A DNA stretch of 64,000 nucleotides from Falciphora oryzae (GCA_000733355.1 JNVV01000046.1:208046-272045), one strand, 5' to 3'; shown: positions 43,861 to 55,985, counted from the first letter of the stretch. Notes: generated from the letters alone by a model not told the origin. Program-made: numbers and translations.

Positions 43861-44421
43861 TCACTTCAACCGCCGCAGGGTGATTGCTGCCTTCGTTTGG
43901 CGGCGACGTCGCGCACGTCTCCAGGACCGCAGCCAGGCGCCGATGCGATCGCGGATTTTTCGAGCGACGGAGCGCCGCCTGGGAGATGGCTTCGCAGCCA
44001 GCACCGAGCCAATCGATGGCAAGTCCGGCTCGTCGTCGAGGTGCTCGATAAACCGAGAAGTGTGCGGCTTGGGGATGCGAGACACCATGGGCCGGCCCTT
44101 GACGGCTGGTGGCGAAGGGGATTCCTCTGGGGTCGTCGCTGAGGTGAGCGACCGGGTGTCCGAGGCGCCAAGGGAGATCTCGACTTCCGACGCAGTGTCG
44201 GAGTGGCCGTCCTCGTCTAGGACCTCCAGGCAATCGAAGAATACGCACACGGACACGTCTGATGCGTTGGTGTCGGGCGTGCCGGGCGTTGCGCGCGAGT
44301 CACTGGCCTGGGCTGCCCACGTAGCAGGGAGGGGCCCTGGGATGGGGTTGTTTGTCTGGCTTGAGTCGCCTGGCTTCGTCTTGCGGAGGCGGTTTCGGGT
44401 TTTGGCTGCAGCTGAAGGCAT
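43861..44421 (-). CDS. Hypothetical basic protein
   Basis: Single open frame of 186 residues beginning MPSAAAKTRNRLRK. It is Ser/Thr/Pro-rich, with an acidic middle (SDTASEVEISLG) and a strongly basic, probably helical C-terminus (IRDRIGAWLRSWRRARRRRQ) that could be a nuclear-localisation or membrane-binding region. No domain was recognised. The call rests on length and consistent composition only. Confidence 0.45.
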   Translation of the reverse strand: MPSAAAKTRNRLRKTKPGDSSQTNNPIPGPLPATWAAQASDSRATPGTPDTNASDVSVCVFFDCLEVLDEDGHSDTASEVEISLGASDTRSLTSATTPEESPSPPAVKGRPMVSRIPKPHTSRFIEHLDDEPDLPSIGSVLAAKPSPRRRSVARKIRDRIGAWLRSWRRARRRRQTKAAITLRRLK

Positions 44422-45160
44422 TGTGTTTGGGTTCTTGCTGTGATATCAGGGGCTGATTTTCCTGTTGTGATGCTATCGGTGGTGTTTCTTGCTCAGTGAT
44501 TGCTGTCAGTCCCATTTGTCCAAAGATACCCTATTTATTCTGAACATTTGGATCCTGCAGCTCCGTGAGAACAAAGAACTGCCTTGTTTGCACTTTCACA
44601 GCCATGGCTTTGTCCACGCTTCTTTACAAATCCAAAAATAGATGCAAGATTAAAGCCCTGTGCACAAAGAGAACTGGCTGGATTCTGGCCAGAGCTGGTG
44701 GGCGACGGATTCCGCGGAAAATCTCACGTGAGGCTTCAACGAACAAAGAAGTTGCAAGCACCAGTAACTTCTAGAAGTCAGGCTCCATGACTGCACACAC
44801 TTTGTAGTCACCGACGGCTTTTGTAGTCTTTTTATTAGGCATTCTTCCGTCTTCCTGGCACATCCATACTGTATCCCTCGACGAGTGCGTCTGTTCGACA
44901 GTATTTCAGTATTTGACAATGACCGCACAATATTCAGACTCGTGAGCCAAGAGCCATCAGAAATATGTTTTACGTTTGCAGAGACTCGAGCACGTCATGG
45001 CGGTGACAAGCTGGTTATTCACCCCGAGCAAACACTGACTCCGAATAGGCTCTGAGATAACGCCTATATAATGCTGCATAGCCCCGGAGATCAGTTTAAA
45101 TCCATCCAGAATCGCAATGGCTTAACTCGTCTACAAAGTGGACAAGATCAGCACCAAGCA
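44422..45160. other. Intergenic, nothing recognised beyond a TATA box
   Basis: About 740 bp upstream of both flanking genes, which diverge from here. It ends with the promoter of the small gene at 45161. Confidence 0.35.
45065..45071 (+). promoter_or_regulatory. TATA box of the small gene at 45161
   Basis: TATATAA about 96 bp upstream of the proposed start. Confidence 0.45.
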
Positions 45161-45613
45161 ATGGGTGGTGCGAGCAAACCCAACGACCGGGCCGAACAGG
45201 GCACGGGAGCCAGCGCCAGGCTCAGATTCAACAAGTCGTGGACGGTGCACGCTCTAGACATTGAGAAGTACCACGGCGTGTCCATTCCTGAGGCTCAGCG
45301 GCGGGTTGAGGGTCACGTGGAGGCCTTATATGGCCCCAAAGAGCAGCCGTGTAAGCGCTGGAGGGTCACGCATGTAAGCTGTCTACCTGTGGAAGGCATT
45401 GGTCTCAGGAGCTGATATTATTTGACAGGAAATTGATCCTCCGTCAGGGTATCCAGCTGGGAGGAGTGGATGTCTGTGGCTGTGGACCTCGTTCAGATTG
45501 GACAATGTGAGCTCTATTCCACGTTGTTTGCTGATATGGGCTAACTGCAGTGTCAGGTGAGCCTATGTCAGAAGGCCATTGACGCCGATGAGATGCCTGC
45601 GGGAGGTGAGTAG
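45161..45613 (+). CDS. Small hypothetical protein, three exons
   Basis: Proposed exons are 45161..45373, 45429..45506 and 45551..45613, giving 117 residues. Both introns (45374..45428 and 45507..45550) have GTAAGC or GTGAGC donors, branch-like CTGAT/CTAAC and CAG acceptors, and all junctions are phase 0. A TATA box precedes the ATG by about 96 bp. The sequence includes NKSWTVHALDIEKYHGVSIPEAQRRVEGHVEALYG-like charged helix but no recognised domain. The frame is also open upstream to 45071. Support comes from gene architecture only. Confidence 0.4.
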
Positions 45614-46184
45614 CTGGGGCGGGGATGAACCAATGCGGAATCGGTGGACTCGAGAATGCAACGACTTGTCGATATCAAATCGCGTTGGGCCGTGATGTGC
45701 AGCAGTTTATGTGCAGCAGTCTGGGCTTGATGTGCAGCATGTCGATCAGCATTGTGCAGCACGTTTTTGTGCAAAAACCAGCCACACGGCCAATCGGAGA
45801 AAAACGCAGACAGGAGGGTGCGGGGCGCCCAGCATGAGGCGGATACGTGGCATCGCCAAAGGGGCGGGCTGGGAGCAGTTGCTGTGGTAATTTTGCTTCG
45901 TGGCGGCGGACATGCGGTGAGCCGTCGTTGGGCTCCAACCAGACGCTGCACGCGCTTTACACCCCAGGCCGCCCCAATCAGGGCTGCGGGCAAGGACCAC
46001 AGCGCGTCCATTGAGCTGCACAACAATGGGGTACAAAAGGAGCGTGGCAGATTCTTCGCCCTCTGGGGGAGACGCTGGCGACAAACGACGAATCATCGAA
46101 AAACACAACGAGCAGTCCAGTCCGGAGGCCCAGTGCTGAGCCGACGAAACCACTGCCTGAGCCGACGAGACAGCCAGCGAGGCG
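45614..46184. other. Intergenic, nothing recognised
   Basis: Precedes the Cys/His repeat gene. Several overlapping ORFs here look like composition artefacts. Confidence 0.35.
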
Positions 46185-47846
46185 GTGAAAAACCAGGCAA
46201 AGCCGATGGACCCCGAACCACACAGCCCTGCCACCCCCGCCACTCCCACAAGCACGGCCTCGCCCATGCTGCACCAGTTCCCGACGCCGTGCAAGTCGGA
46301 CGGCTGCGAGGCCTCATGCCACGGCGCCTACTGCCCCGACCACGCCTGCCAGGGCCTGTCGGCCGGCGCGCCCTGTAGCGAGCCCGCCGAGCCCGGCAGG
46401 ACGCACTGCGCCCGCCACATGTGCAAGCTGCCCGGCTGCCGCGACCTGTGCGAGGACCCGTCGCTGGCGTCCCGCGGCCGCGAGGCCTGCCACCGCCATC
46501 GTTGCGTCGACCCGGCCTGCGCCAGCCTGCGCGACGCCGCCTCGGGCAGCAGGTACCACTGCCTGCGCCACGTGTGCTGCGTGCCCCGCTGCGGCGAGCC
46601 CGTCGACGGGCCGGGCGGCGTGGAGAAGTACACGACCGCGTGCCGGGACCACACCTGCGTCTTTGCCGACTGCCACGCCGGCGTCGTGGCCGACGATTTC
46701 GACAGGCATGGCGACGGCCACGACAGGCACGACGACGACCGCGACGGCGGCAGCCCGCAGCTCTGCCCAAAGCACCGCTGCCGTTTCTTGTCCAGCACCG
46801 ACGAGTACGACGGCGTCGACGACCGCGGCAGCAGCCACCGCAACATGCAGCTGCAGCTCCGGCGCCGCTCCTCGCAACCCCGCCAGGCCGTGCCCGAGAC
46901 GCAGTGCCACCGGCCCGTGGCGGACCCGCGCGCCAGCTTCTGCAGCACCCATGCCTGCGCCCACGAGGGCTGCCTGCGCATGGCGTCTGCCAGCACCGCC
47001 GACCGCCGCTTCTGCAACCTGCACGGCTGCAAGCGCTGCGGCGGCGCCATCCCTCCCTGTACGCCGTCGGAGCCGCGCCGCTCGGCCCAGTACTGCGAGT
47101 CGTGCCTGTGCCGCAACAAGAAGTGCCGCTCGCCGCGCCTGGTCCTGCCCCGCCGCTACCACGAGCCCGCCCCGGCCTGCCCGCCCGAGTACTGCGCCTG
47201 GCACGACACGTACTGGCGCTGGTGGCGCACCGCCTGGGACCAGGGGCTGGCGGCGGCCCGGCTGAGCAGCGACTCGGCGGATTCGGCGTCGTCCGAGGCC
47301 CGCGCGCGCCGCATCGCGGAAGAGATGACGAGCGGCGGCAACGGCGGCGGCGGCGGCGGCGCGGGAGGCAAGGACTGGATGGCGACCGAGTGCGGCCGGT
47401 CCGGCTGGGACGCCGGCTGGCGCGCGGGCTGGGCGTACGGGCGCGAGTGCGAGGTGCCCGACTGCGGCGCCGAGAGGAACCGCGGCAGGGGGCCGTACTG
47501 CAGCGCCCACGCGTGCGACGTCCCCGGCTGTAGGGCCCAGCGGGCGGATGAGGGGTACAAGTTCTGCATCGCGCACGAGGCCGCCGCGGCCGAGTGCGAC
47601 GGCCACCCGTGCGACGTCCCCGGCTGCAGGGCCCGGCGGGCCGGCGAGGGGTACAGGTTCTGCATCGCGCACGAGGCCGCCGCGGCCGAGTGTGATGAGC
47701 ACCCGCACGACGAGTACGTGGACGACGACATGGTGGCCGTCTGCGACGGGGATGCACGCGAGCAGGCACGCGCTAGGGAGTCGATGGACGGTGCTCTTCC
47801 TGGTGAAGGGCACATGGGCGGGGGAGTGACGATATCTGTGCACTGA
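46185..47846 (+). CDS. Cys/His multi-repeat protein (putative zinc-binding repeats)
   Basis: Single exon, up to 553 residues; ATGs at 46185 and 46206 are both possible. It contains about a dozen repeats of the form C-x(3,4)-C then, after 10-25 residues, C-x2-H-x-C (for example YCPDHAC, HCARHMC, HCLRHVC, FCSTHAC, FCNLHGC, YCSAHAC). Each C...C...C..H set could bind one zinc ion. The last two units are almost identical. A Gly-rich linker and Trp-rich segment (TYWRWWRTAWDQG, AGWRAGWAYG) separate the C-terminal units. No signal peptide or membrane segment. I do not recognise an established family; zinc binding and protein or nucleic-acid interaction are inference. Confidence 0.7.
   Translation: MKNQAKPMDPEPHSPATPATPTSTASPMLHQFPTPCKSDGCEASCHGAYCPDHACQGLSAGAPCSEPAEPGRTHCARHMCKLPGCRDLCEDPSLASRGREACHRHRCVDPACASLRDAASGSRYHCLRHVCCVPRCGEPVDGPGGVEKYTTACRDHTCVFADCHAGVVADDFDRHGDGHDRHDDDRDGGSPQLCPKHRCRFLSSTDEYDGVDDRGSSHRNMQLQLRRRSSQPRQAVPETQCHRPVADPRASFCSTHACAHEGCLRMASASTADRRFCNLHGCKRCGGAIPPCTPSEPRRSAQYCESCLCRNKKCRSPRLVLPRRYHEPAPACPPEYCAWHDTYWRWWRTAWDQGLAAARLSSDSADSASSEARARRIAEEMTSGGNGGGGGGAGGKDWMATECGRSGWDAGWRAGWAYGRECEVPDCGAERNRGRGPYCSAHACDVPGCRAQRADEGYKFCIAHEAAAAECDGHPCDVPGCRARRAGEGYRFCIAHEAAAAECDEHPHDEYVDDDMVAVCDGDAREQARARESMDGALPGEGHMGGGVTISVH
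47514..47705 (+). repeat. Two tandem copies of a 96-bp coding repeat
   Basis: Adjacent near-identical units encoding CDVPGCRA...GY(K/R)FCIAHEAAAAECD, a recent duplication at the end of the Cys/His repeat protein. Confidence 0.85.
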
Positions 47847-48068
47847 TCTGTCCACGGAAATATCTGTCCACTGGGAGTCGTCATTTTGACGAGAACGTCT
47901 TCACGAAGCGAGATCACGGAACGGGAAATGCAGTTTGTTTAGCGTATTATTAGAAGCCGGCGATGTACGAAGCACGCCGTACAATATACCACTCAGTTAC
48001 TCTCTCACCACTCCACGCTACTCCACGCTACAAAGAAAACTGGTATCAAGTTTTGCATCCACAACCCC

Positions 48069-49738
48069 TTAAACGGCCGTCTTCTCGGTAACGGCCGTCT
48101 TCCTGACAATGTCGTCCTCGTGCTCGGCAGCGTTGATCTCCTTCTCGATCTGGTGCATGTCGGTGTGCGGGATGGCCGAGTCGCCGTCGAAGATCTTGGC
48201 GATCTCCTCCAGGGTCGGGCCCTTGGTCTCGACGTAGAAGAACCACACAAAGATGAGCTCGACCGTGTCCCAGAGGGTGTAGAAGAGCATAAAATGCCAG
48301 TGCTCAGGGAGGTTGTTCCAGGCGAGCTTGTTGGTTTGGCTGTATGGTATGTTAGCGGATTCTTTATACTGTGAGAGGAACTCAGGGATACGCACTTTCC
48401 AATAGCCAGGATGGCCTGCACGGTGATGTTCATAATCATCATGCCCTTGGCGCGCAGGTGGAAGGGCAGCACCTCGAGGGCGTAGGCGACCAGCAGGCCA
48501 GAGAAGCCAATGTCGTAGAAGATGCCAAAGAGCCAGATGAAGACGAGCTGGGCGTAGCCGGAAGCAGCGTTGGTGCCGCCAGAGTTGCCGTAGACGGCAC
48601 CAGTGATGGTCCAGAGCACAAACGAGGCGACCATGCCGAAGACCGAGGTCAAGAACAGCGGGCGACGGCCGAAGCGGTCAACCTGCAGGGCGGCAATGAT
48701 GGTGACGGACAGATCGAGAATGGTCTTGCCCGTCGAGATGCCGAGCTTCTGGTTCTGGTCCTTGATTCCGGCGCCCTCGTAGATGGTGTCCATGTAGTTG
48801 GAGAACAGCGCGTTGCCTGAGTACTGCGAGATGATACCGAGCGAGATGATGATGGCCAGCCGCCAGCGGTTGCCCTTGGTGCGGAAAAAGTCGAGATAGC
48901 TCGAGGCCTTGTCGGCGTCGCGCTCCGTCTGGATGACGTCGCGGATCTCGCGGAACTCAAACTGCACCGTGGGGTTGTTGACGTCGCCGCCGGCGTGCCA
49001 CTTGGCCAGGATGGCCAGGGCCTCCTCGTTGCGGTCCTTGTTGACCAGGTAGCGCGGCGACTCGGGGATCCACCAGATGCCGACCAGCTGGATGACCGAG
49101 GGCACGATCTGGATAAAGGTGATGGAGCGCCACGACCACTCGCCGGCGACGTTGGCGGTGCCCCAGCCGATGCACGACACGATCAGGGCGCCCAGGTTCC
49201 ACAGGCAGTTGTAGATGGCCGTGACGGGCCCGCGGTGCTGCGGGTGGCAGATCTCGGTCAGCAGCAGCGGCGACGACATCTGGGCGAGCGAGTTGCCGAA
49301 GCCAAGCACGAAGCGGCCGCCGAGGTACATGCTAAAGTTGGGCGTGAAGGCGGTCAGGCAGCCGCCGAGCACCATGAGCAGGCAGCCGCTGACGATGGCG
49401 GTGCGCCGGCCGTAGTGGTCGGCCACGTAGGGGGTGATGAAGAAGGAGATGATGGAGCCGATGTTGAACATGTTGATGAGGATGCCGAGCTTGTTGTCGT
49501 CGTCCATGGCCTCCTTGAAGAAGAGCTTCCAGTTGTTCATCTGCTGGGACGTGTTGACCAGCATGCCGTCGTAGCCCGTCGTGGCCGACGCCACCATCAG
49601 CACGACGGCGCCCGCGTAGAGCTTCCGCAGGTGCGGCTCCTTGGTCCATTCGACATGCTCGAACCGGGGTGCCTCGGCCTGGGCGACCTCGACCTCGGAC
49701 TGCGCGGCGCGAGCGCCGACGCTGATATTGGGAGCCAT
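48069..49738 (-). CDS. MFS sugar transporter (lactose permease/hexose transporter-like)
   Basis: Two exons, 49738..48396 and 48339..48069, with intron 48340..48395 (GTGCGT/CAG). Product 537 residues with about 12 transmembrane segments. Sugar-porter signatures are DHYGRRTAI, PESPRYL, DRFGRRPLFL and the C-terminal FYVETKGPTLEEIAKIFDG. The run GYDGMLVN in TM1 and the general sequence match fungal lactose-permease-like transporters. It moves sugars, probably by proton symport, across the plasma membrane; specificity cannot be read. A TATA-like element lies about 140 bp upstream (49879..49884). Confidence 0.9.
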
Positions 49739-52700
49739 TGGAGAATATCTCTAGAGTATGACCCAGAAGATGATGCAAGATACTTGCGGAGGGCAAGACA
49801 CTTGCGGACAGGCAAGACAAACTTGCGGACGCGATGGAGGACGGGACGAACCAGACGATGGACGACGGGACGCGTCGACTTATACTCAAGTGAGGGGATG
49901 TGTCCAGACGAGGAACCCATCAGTACGTACCCCAGATGGGGTTACAAAGGGGGGCGTGTGGTACATTAGAGTTGTACCCGTCAAGAATCTAGCCGGTGAC
50001 GAGCAGGGGGCCCCGGACAGGGGTCGACAGCTTGCGGGCTGCCTGGCCAGATCCCGGGGGCGGGCGAGGGGAATCGGGGCCGACTAGCAGAGGGCAGGGT
50101 GGCGTGCGTGGAGATGCCACGCGCGTGAACCTCGACACACCTCGACACCACCCACACCACGCCAGTGGATCCATGGATCGAGAGACCGAACCCACAGCTT
50201 CCATCCGGAGGGGTGCGGCGGTAGAACGGGCTCGCGGATAATGGCAGGAGGGGAAGGCAGAATGGAGAAATTGGGGCGCATGGGGAGCAGAGGGGATGAT
50301 CTCGCTTGAGCTGTTGCCAGACTCGGACGTGGTGGCCGTAAACGTCCGCACCCAACAGACCGGGCTGGCAGTCTTCGTCTGAACGGTTGTCCGTCTGCTG
50401 GTGACCCTGCTACACCGCTGGCTCACTGCTGGCTCTGCTGGCTGACAATCATCCAGACATCCAGACCGGTCCGGACGGAGATCAATACTTCAACAAGCAC
50501 GGAAGGCTTACACGTGCAGTCAATTTCTTCTTGCCAGCAATCGCCGAGGCGGCACGGATGGAGCTCCCAAGAAGGCCTAGGCAGGACGAGCCTGTCAAGC
50601 ATTGAGTGCCATGCCACCCTCTTCCCCGGCCCCTGCACGTCGGGCCAAGCCAATCGGCCCATGTGGCCTGCTGGGCTGGGGCACAAAAAGGGATGCGGGC
50701 GTGTGCGTCTATTGCTCGTAGACGGTCCGGTTTGCCCTGGCGTTGGCTGCTGGCAGAGAAGCAGCTCGGCGAGCGTGGGGTCCCCGTGGAGTGACAGGGG
50801 TCAAGCAGTCCAAGACCCCAGGCGAGCAGACCCCAAGCTCCCAAGAGGTCTTGTCCAGGTCAAGCATGCCCAGCGTCTTCTTCCCGTCTCAGCAGCGCGG
50901 CAAAGAAGCACCGTTGAAGATGCCGTCCTAGGCAGGGTTCAGTGGGTTCAGTGTTTCCACCAGAGACAGACAACGGCGGTTGCCCTGGAGCCAAGCCGCC
51001 CAACTCGAGAGCGTCTCCGCTTGGAGACGGCCCGACGAGCATCTGGTTGCACAGCTCGAGGGCATGCCCTGGACACCACAAAATCAGACGGCCCTCGACG
51101 GCGGTCGCCGCGTTGGTTGAGAGACAGAGTGGGAGGTGGGGTTGCGTTGCAGCAAACGAAACGGAACCGCATAGAAAAATAAAACGACAGATAAAACAAT
51201 AAAACAATAAAGCAAGCCCAAAATAAGAAGGGCCGGATGGGAAAACCGGGAGAATCGCCGTGGAATTAGGCCGCCAATCGACGGCCAGGGGGCGACTGGG
51301 GTGTCCTGGGCGCGAGGACTGGCACTGACTGGAAGCCTCACTGGCACACACCGGAGCGCTAGAGAAGGATCGCACATCGACAGCCGCTGGATATGGCTTC
51401 CGACCTGCCGCGGCGAGCAGAGGCAAAGCTCTGGATCCCCCCGCCTGTGATGCCAATAGCACACTCTCGGTCTTCGGCACGCAAGCGATCTCTAGTGCTC
51501 CTTCACGGGACCATAAAAGATTGCGCTGGAGCTGATCAGATTTCTGCACGCTATTCGTTGGTTGGCGTCGGACCCCTGCCCCTGCTCGCGAGAAAAAGCT
51601 TCATTCATCCGCTTGTTTTCCTCGCTTCCACTGGCCATGAGTCCAGGCCTGCCCAAGCGAGCGCCACCATTGCGTGAACATTGCCGAGTAAGGCACCATG
51701 GCCATCACATAATCGGCCAGCCTGCGCTCCAGCGGCGTGGTCTGGCTGCCCACCAAGTCTCACGTGCCGCAACGGCGGCCGCTGCCGTCCAATCCAGGCC
51801 ACGCGCTCGTTTGCCGCGATTCTTCTCCGGAGCTGCTCGCCGGCGTGGCTGGCAAGGATTCACGTACAGCTTGTTGTTTGTCCGAGCAACCGCCGTCTGG
51901 AGCCAGTCCGCGCATACGAGCTGGGCAGCTCCAGGAGGAGTCGCAATTCTCAGGTCCGCCTTGCTGTCGCCTGCAGCCCAGAGGCGCCTACCACCCAGCC
52001 GGTATGCGGCATACTGCCTCGTGGTTCGCGCCGTGGATGTCATCCATATGCAATATGTAATATACAGGCCGCGATCCTCACGGACTCGTCTACTTGCTTG
52101 ATTAAGTCGAGGCAGATCCGCTTTCGGAACGCTTGCAGCTCTGGCAAGGCAGACAAATAGCAATATCCAAGCGAACAGACGCCTTCCGCGGGGTGAATCC
52201 TTGGCGGTTAAACCGAGCGCGTTTTTTTCTGACTCTGTATTCAGCTCGGGCAGTCCGTTTCTGGCAGCATAGACCCGGCCCTTGCCCATCTCCGGCCATT
52301 TGCATGTCAATTCGCCAGGGGCCGTCCTCTACGGGCTCTGCCGCCCCTGGATGCGGAGAAGACACATGATGGCCCGTACGATGAAGATGCTCCGAAGCTA
52401 ACGAGAACGGCGAACCCCATGAAGCTGGGGAAAAGCCCAAACTGGGTGTGGGAGTCGTGAGGGGCTGTGGCGTGTATCCGGGAGGCAGGGGCGTGCGATC
52501 CTCCGGCAAAATGGGAACGGTTCCGAAAATCAGACCATTCTGGTAGCCAGGGCCATCAACTTTTATTTTTCTTCTTCCACTGGCAGGACTTTTCCTACGA
52601 GTTTTTCGTGGCTTTTTGTTTGTCATGGTTTTCCTTCCCTCCAAAGACAAGCGAAATACGGAAGAAAACAGAAACAGTTTCGCATTGTTTTGCTTCCGAC

Positions 52701-53890
52701 TGGCAAGGTCAACAGGACAGTCAGCGGCGAGGTACATGCCAATCCAGGCACCCTTGCCGATGGAACCGAGTGGTCGGCTCCGGAACAGGGCTATTTAGCC
52801 TAAAGCCCCTCCCGAAGCTCGTTCTCAAATCTCGTTGGCCCCGTTTAAACATCTCAGCCGGCCTATTTAGCCGGCAGTCAGGCGAGCGGCCTGGATGGGT
52901 CTTGTTGCTTTCAGGAGACGCCTGTCCATCGAGCGTCAGGCCCAGATGTCTGTCCATCAAGCGTGTTTGTCCCGTGACTGGTGCCGTGCTGGTCGTGTTG
53001 ACGATGGATGTTGGCAGTTGGCATGGACTCTGTTCGGGTGCTCCATCGGCTGCTTGTGGCCTCCGTAGGAGCCAATATTAGCCACGAGAAGCAAACAGTC
53101 TAGACGCGCGCCACAATCTCGGGACACACGAGAACCAGCCAGCCGCTTGCGGCCGAAGGATGCTGCGGTCAGCCGCGTGGAAGTCGGCGCGCTTTCCCGC
53201 GAGGTCGTTGGTCCTGTTGGTTCCAGACTGGCCACGAGCAGAACACCTCTTCCGAATGGATTTACCCTCGGTCTGCGTCTCCTTTTACACGAGTGCGAGC
53301 CCAGACGATGCCTACCAACAGTGATTGCGAACAGTGATATGCAGGACCAACGGCAAGCTTCGCCGAGCCAGCAGCTCCAGACGCAAAGCTTGTCCTCAGC
53401 CGCTTTCACTGCATTCCAGACTCCCTCGAATTTGAACAGAGCCGTTTACCAGAGGCCCGTAGATCCGTCATGCTGTCAAAGTATTCCAAGAACTGATTTT
53501 CATCCAAGAAACCGGCCCGCCTTCCGCTTGCTTGACATGTTTCTGCAGGCTTTTTGGTATACTTGACTCTTGGTTCTTGGCTCGCCTGGAAGACGAGAAC
53601 ACTCCCCTTGGCGACCCACGCCATGCAAGTCTGGCCCAAGGCAGCGGTCCGACCTGGTCCGACCTGAGCACATTCACTTGCCAAGTCGAACCGGCAGCGC
53701 AGGACACCTTCGGTAGCACGATGGGCGGACAAATCGTATGTACGTCGTAATGGCATTACTGTATCCAACTGACACTGCCTACAGGGAAGGCGGGATAACA
53801 AATATGTACAAGAAGCTGCCGCAACATCATCAAAACACTGACATCCTCAACGTCCTCCTATGCACTCGGCACACACCACGCTTAGCACGC
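49739..53890. other. 4.1-kb gene-poor stretch
   Basis: The longest region without a supportable gene. It contains the sugar-transporter promoter (TATA-like at 49879..49884, minus strand). An ORF of up to 211 codons (52102..52737, minus; internal ATG at about 52625) shows Pro-rich and basic sequence but no domain. No transposon features or AT-rich mutated tracts were seen. Confidence 0.4.
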
Positions 53891-55868
53891 TTAGCACACA
53901 CCCGACGGCACGGTGAAGCTCTCGGTCCTCCTGCTGCTCGAGTAGGTGGCGCCGTCGCCCAGACCACGCCTGGCGAAGCCGGTCCAGAGGGCGCACAGGT
54001 TCTGGCCGCCGGTCAGGGCGCGGTCGGCGTCCAGGATGGCGTCGCGGGCCTGGACGAAGTTGGGGTTGCAGGGCTGCAGGGCCATGCCGTCGACGACGAG
54101 CTTCTGGGCCAGGAACTTGCCGTCGGTGGGCACGCCGCGGGCGTCAAAGGTCGGGAAGATGTCGGTGTTCTTGCCGTGCTTGGCGATCAGCTGCCACATG
54201 ACCTCGTACAGGACCGTGGCCCAGACGGTGCCGATGGCGTGCACCTGGCTGAGCGAGTTGACGCTGGCGTAGGTGAGCGGGTTGGCGCTGCGCGACGTGC
54301 TGTAGGGGTACGAGCGGATGCCGCGCGGGTTGTTGTACACCCACTCGCCCATGAAGTAGTCGGTCGCGGCCGTGTCGGAGGGCTTGAGGCGCGCGGCCGT
54401 GGCCATGAAGTCGCCCCAGCCCTCGCCCATGCCGCCCGACTCGAGCGAGTTGAGGCAGTTGGAATTGGCGGGCCCGCCGGTGAGGCGGTTGGACAGGCCG
54501 TGCGTGTACTCGTGGATGACGACGCCGGCCTCGAAGGCGCAGTCGCGCTGCGGCGTGCTGAGCGTCCAGAGGTACATGTACATGCGGCCGGCCTGGCCGT
54601 CGGGCGGGGTCGAGAACTGGGCGTTGTTGGTGGCGCGGCCGTCCTGAGCGTTGAGGATAACGGCGTCGCCGGCGCGGCCGCCCTTGCCGTTGTTGTCGGT
54701 CTGGAAGTTGCCGGCGGCCTCGGTGAAGCCCAGCTTGTAGAGCAGGTCGTGGTACATGTTAGCCGTGTAGAAGAGCTGGGCGACGGAGGCATCACGGTAC
54801 GACGACGGCGGCGTGGCCGTCAGGCTGTAGGGGTAGCTGAAGTCGAGCGACGGGCTGACAGGGCGGTAGTTGTTGATGTAGGCGCTGCCGCCGTTGGGGT
54901 TGACCTGGGCGATGCCGTTGTTGCCGCGCGTCGTGTTGTAGCTGCTGGAGCCGTCGTTGTGCCACGTCAAGGGCGACGCGGCCTTGTCCCAGGGGTCGGT
55001 CACGCTGATGCGCGAGCCTTCGGAGGGGTCGTTGACGCCGAACGGGTAGACCTGGTACGTGGCGTCGGCGACGTAGTCGACCACGTTGTGCACCTTGTTC
55101 TTGTCCGAGGCGTCGACGTAGGTGAGCAGCCAGTTGCTGGTCACGTCGGTCTCGACCCTCCACGTGAGCGCCAGCGTGCCCTCCGCCTGCACGAGGTAGA
55201 CGAGGCGGGCCTCGGGGTCCGACACGGCGCCCGAGGTGCCCCTGAGCGTGTAGGTCTCGACGCCCTCCTTGCGCTCGGCCCTGGCCTCGCCGGTGACGGG
55301 GAGCTGGAGCACGTTCTTGGCACCATCCAGAGCAGCCACGGGGTCGCTGAAGTCGCGCTTCTTCAGGGGGCTCTCGGCAGGGATCGTGCCGGTGAAGAAG
55401 TTGTTGCCGTACGAGAAGACCTTGCCGTCGAGGATCTGGGGATCGTCAAAGTCGTCAGCCTGGGCCAGTTCAAGGGTCACTCTGTGCGGCTCCAAGACTC
55501 ACGTTGATGTTGATGTCGGCATTGTCAATGTCGATGCCGTGAGCCTGCTGCTTCAGGTTCACGTGGGCCACGCCGTTGGCGCCGACGTAGTGGTCGTCGA
55601 CGATGCGGTACTCGGCACCGGGAACCAGCGTCTTGGCCAGGTCTTTGGCAACCTCGAGGTAGTCGCGGGCCACGGGGGCAACCAGGGAGTTCTCGACAAC
55701 CTCAGGGGCCTTGACGTACTTGGCCGTGGCCTTGAGGCGGAAGGCGTTGAGGTCGACGGCGCGGCGCTGGAGGCCGGCAATGCCGGCCTTGGGCGCGTGA
55801 TGGGGGTGGGCCGCCACATTGGCAGCCGCGCCCATCAGGCCGAGGGAGAGGAGAGACTTCATCAACAT
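53891..55868 (-). CDS. Fungalysin extracellular metalloprotease (peptidase M36)
   Basis: Two exons, 55868..55503 and 55435..53891, with intron 55436..55502 (GTGAGT/CAG, phase 0). Product 636 residues, the standard fungalysin length. Signal peptide [18 protein letters not shown] is followed by an FTP-type propeptide, with a dibasic site near [10 protein letters not shown]. The catalytic domain has the zinc motif HEYTH and the downstream Glu ligand in GEGWGDF. All catalytic residues are present. Fungalysins are secreted zinc endopeptidases used in nutrition and infection; some plant-pathogen members cut host chitin-binding chitinases. A TATA box lies about 112 bp upstream. Confidence 0.93.
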
Positions 55869-55979
55869 CTTGAGGCCGTGGCACGAGCAGTGACTGGATG
55901 AGGCGAGTAAACGGTATCCAGGAGGCTCCTGTCTGCGGATGGAGAGCAGACATGTCTAGCCAGGAGATATCGTCGCCTC

Positions 55980-55985
55980 TTTATA
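55980..55985 (-). promoter_or_regulatory. TATA box of the fungalysin gene
   Basis: TATAAA on the minus strand, about 112 bp upstream of the ATG at 55868. Confidence 0.5.

Noticed and set aside
46093..47769. 558-codon minus-strand ORF and the 513-codon one beside it
   Set aside because: Antisense to the Cys/His repeat gene, whose regular motif spacing proves the plus-strand frame.
52102..52737. 211-codon minus-strand ORF with basic start
   Set aside because: No recognisable domain, promoter or conserved pattern; could be real but not supportable from sequence alone.
53738..55507. 589-codon plus-strand ORF
   Set aside because: It is antisense to the fungalysin gene, whose motifs and splicing are clear. 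The Val/Gly/Arg-rich translation is a GC-composition shadow.
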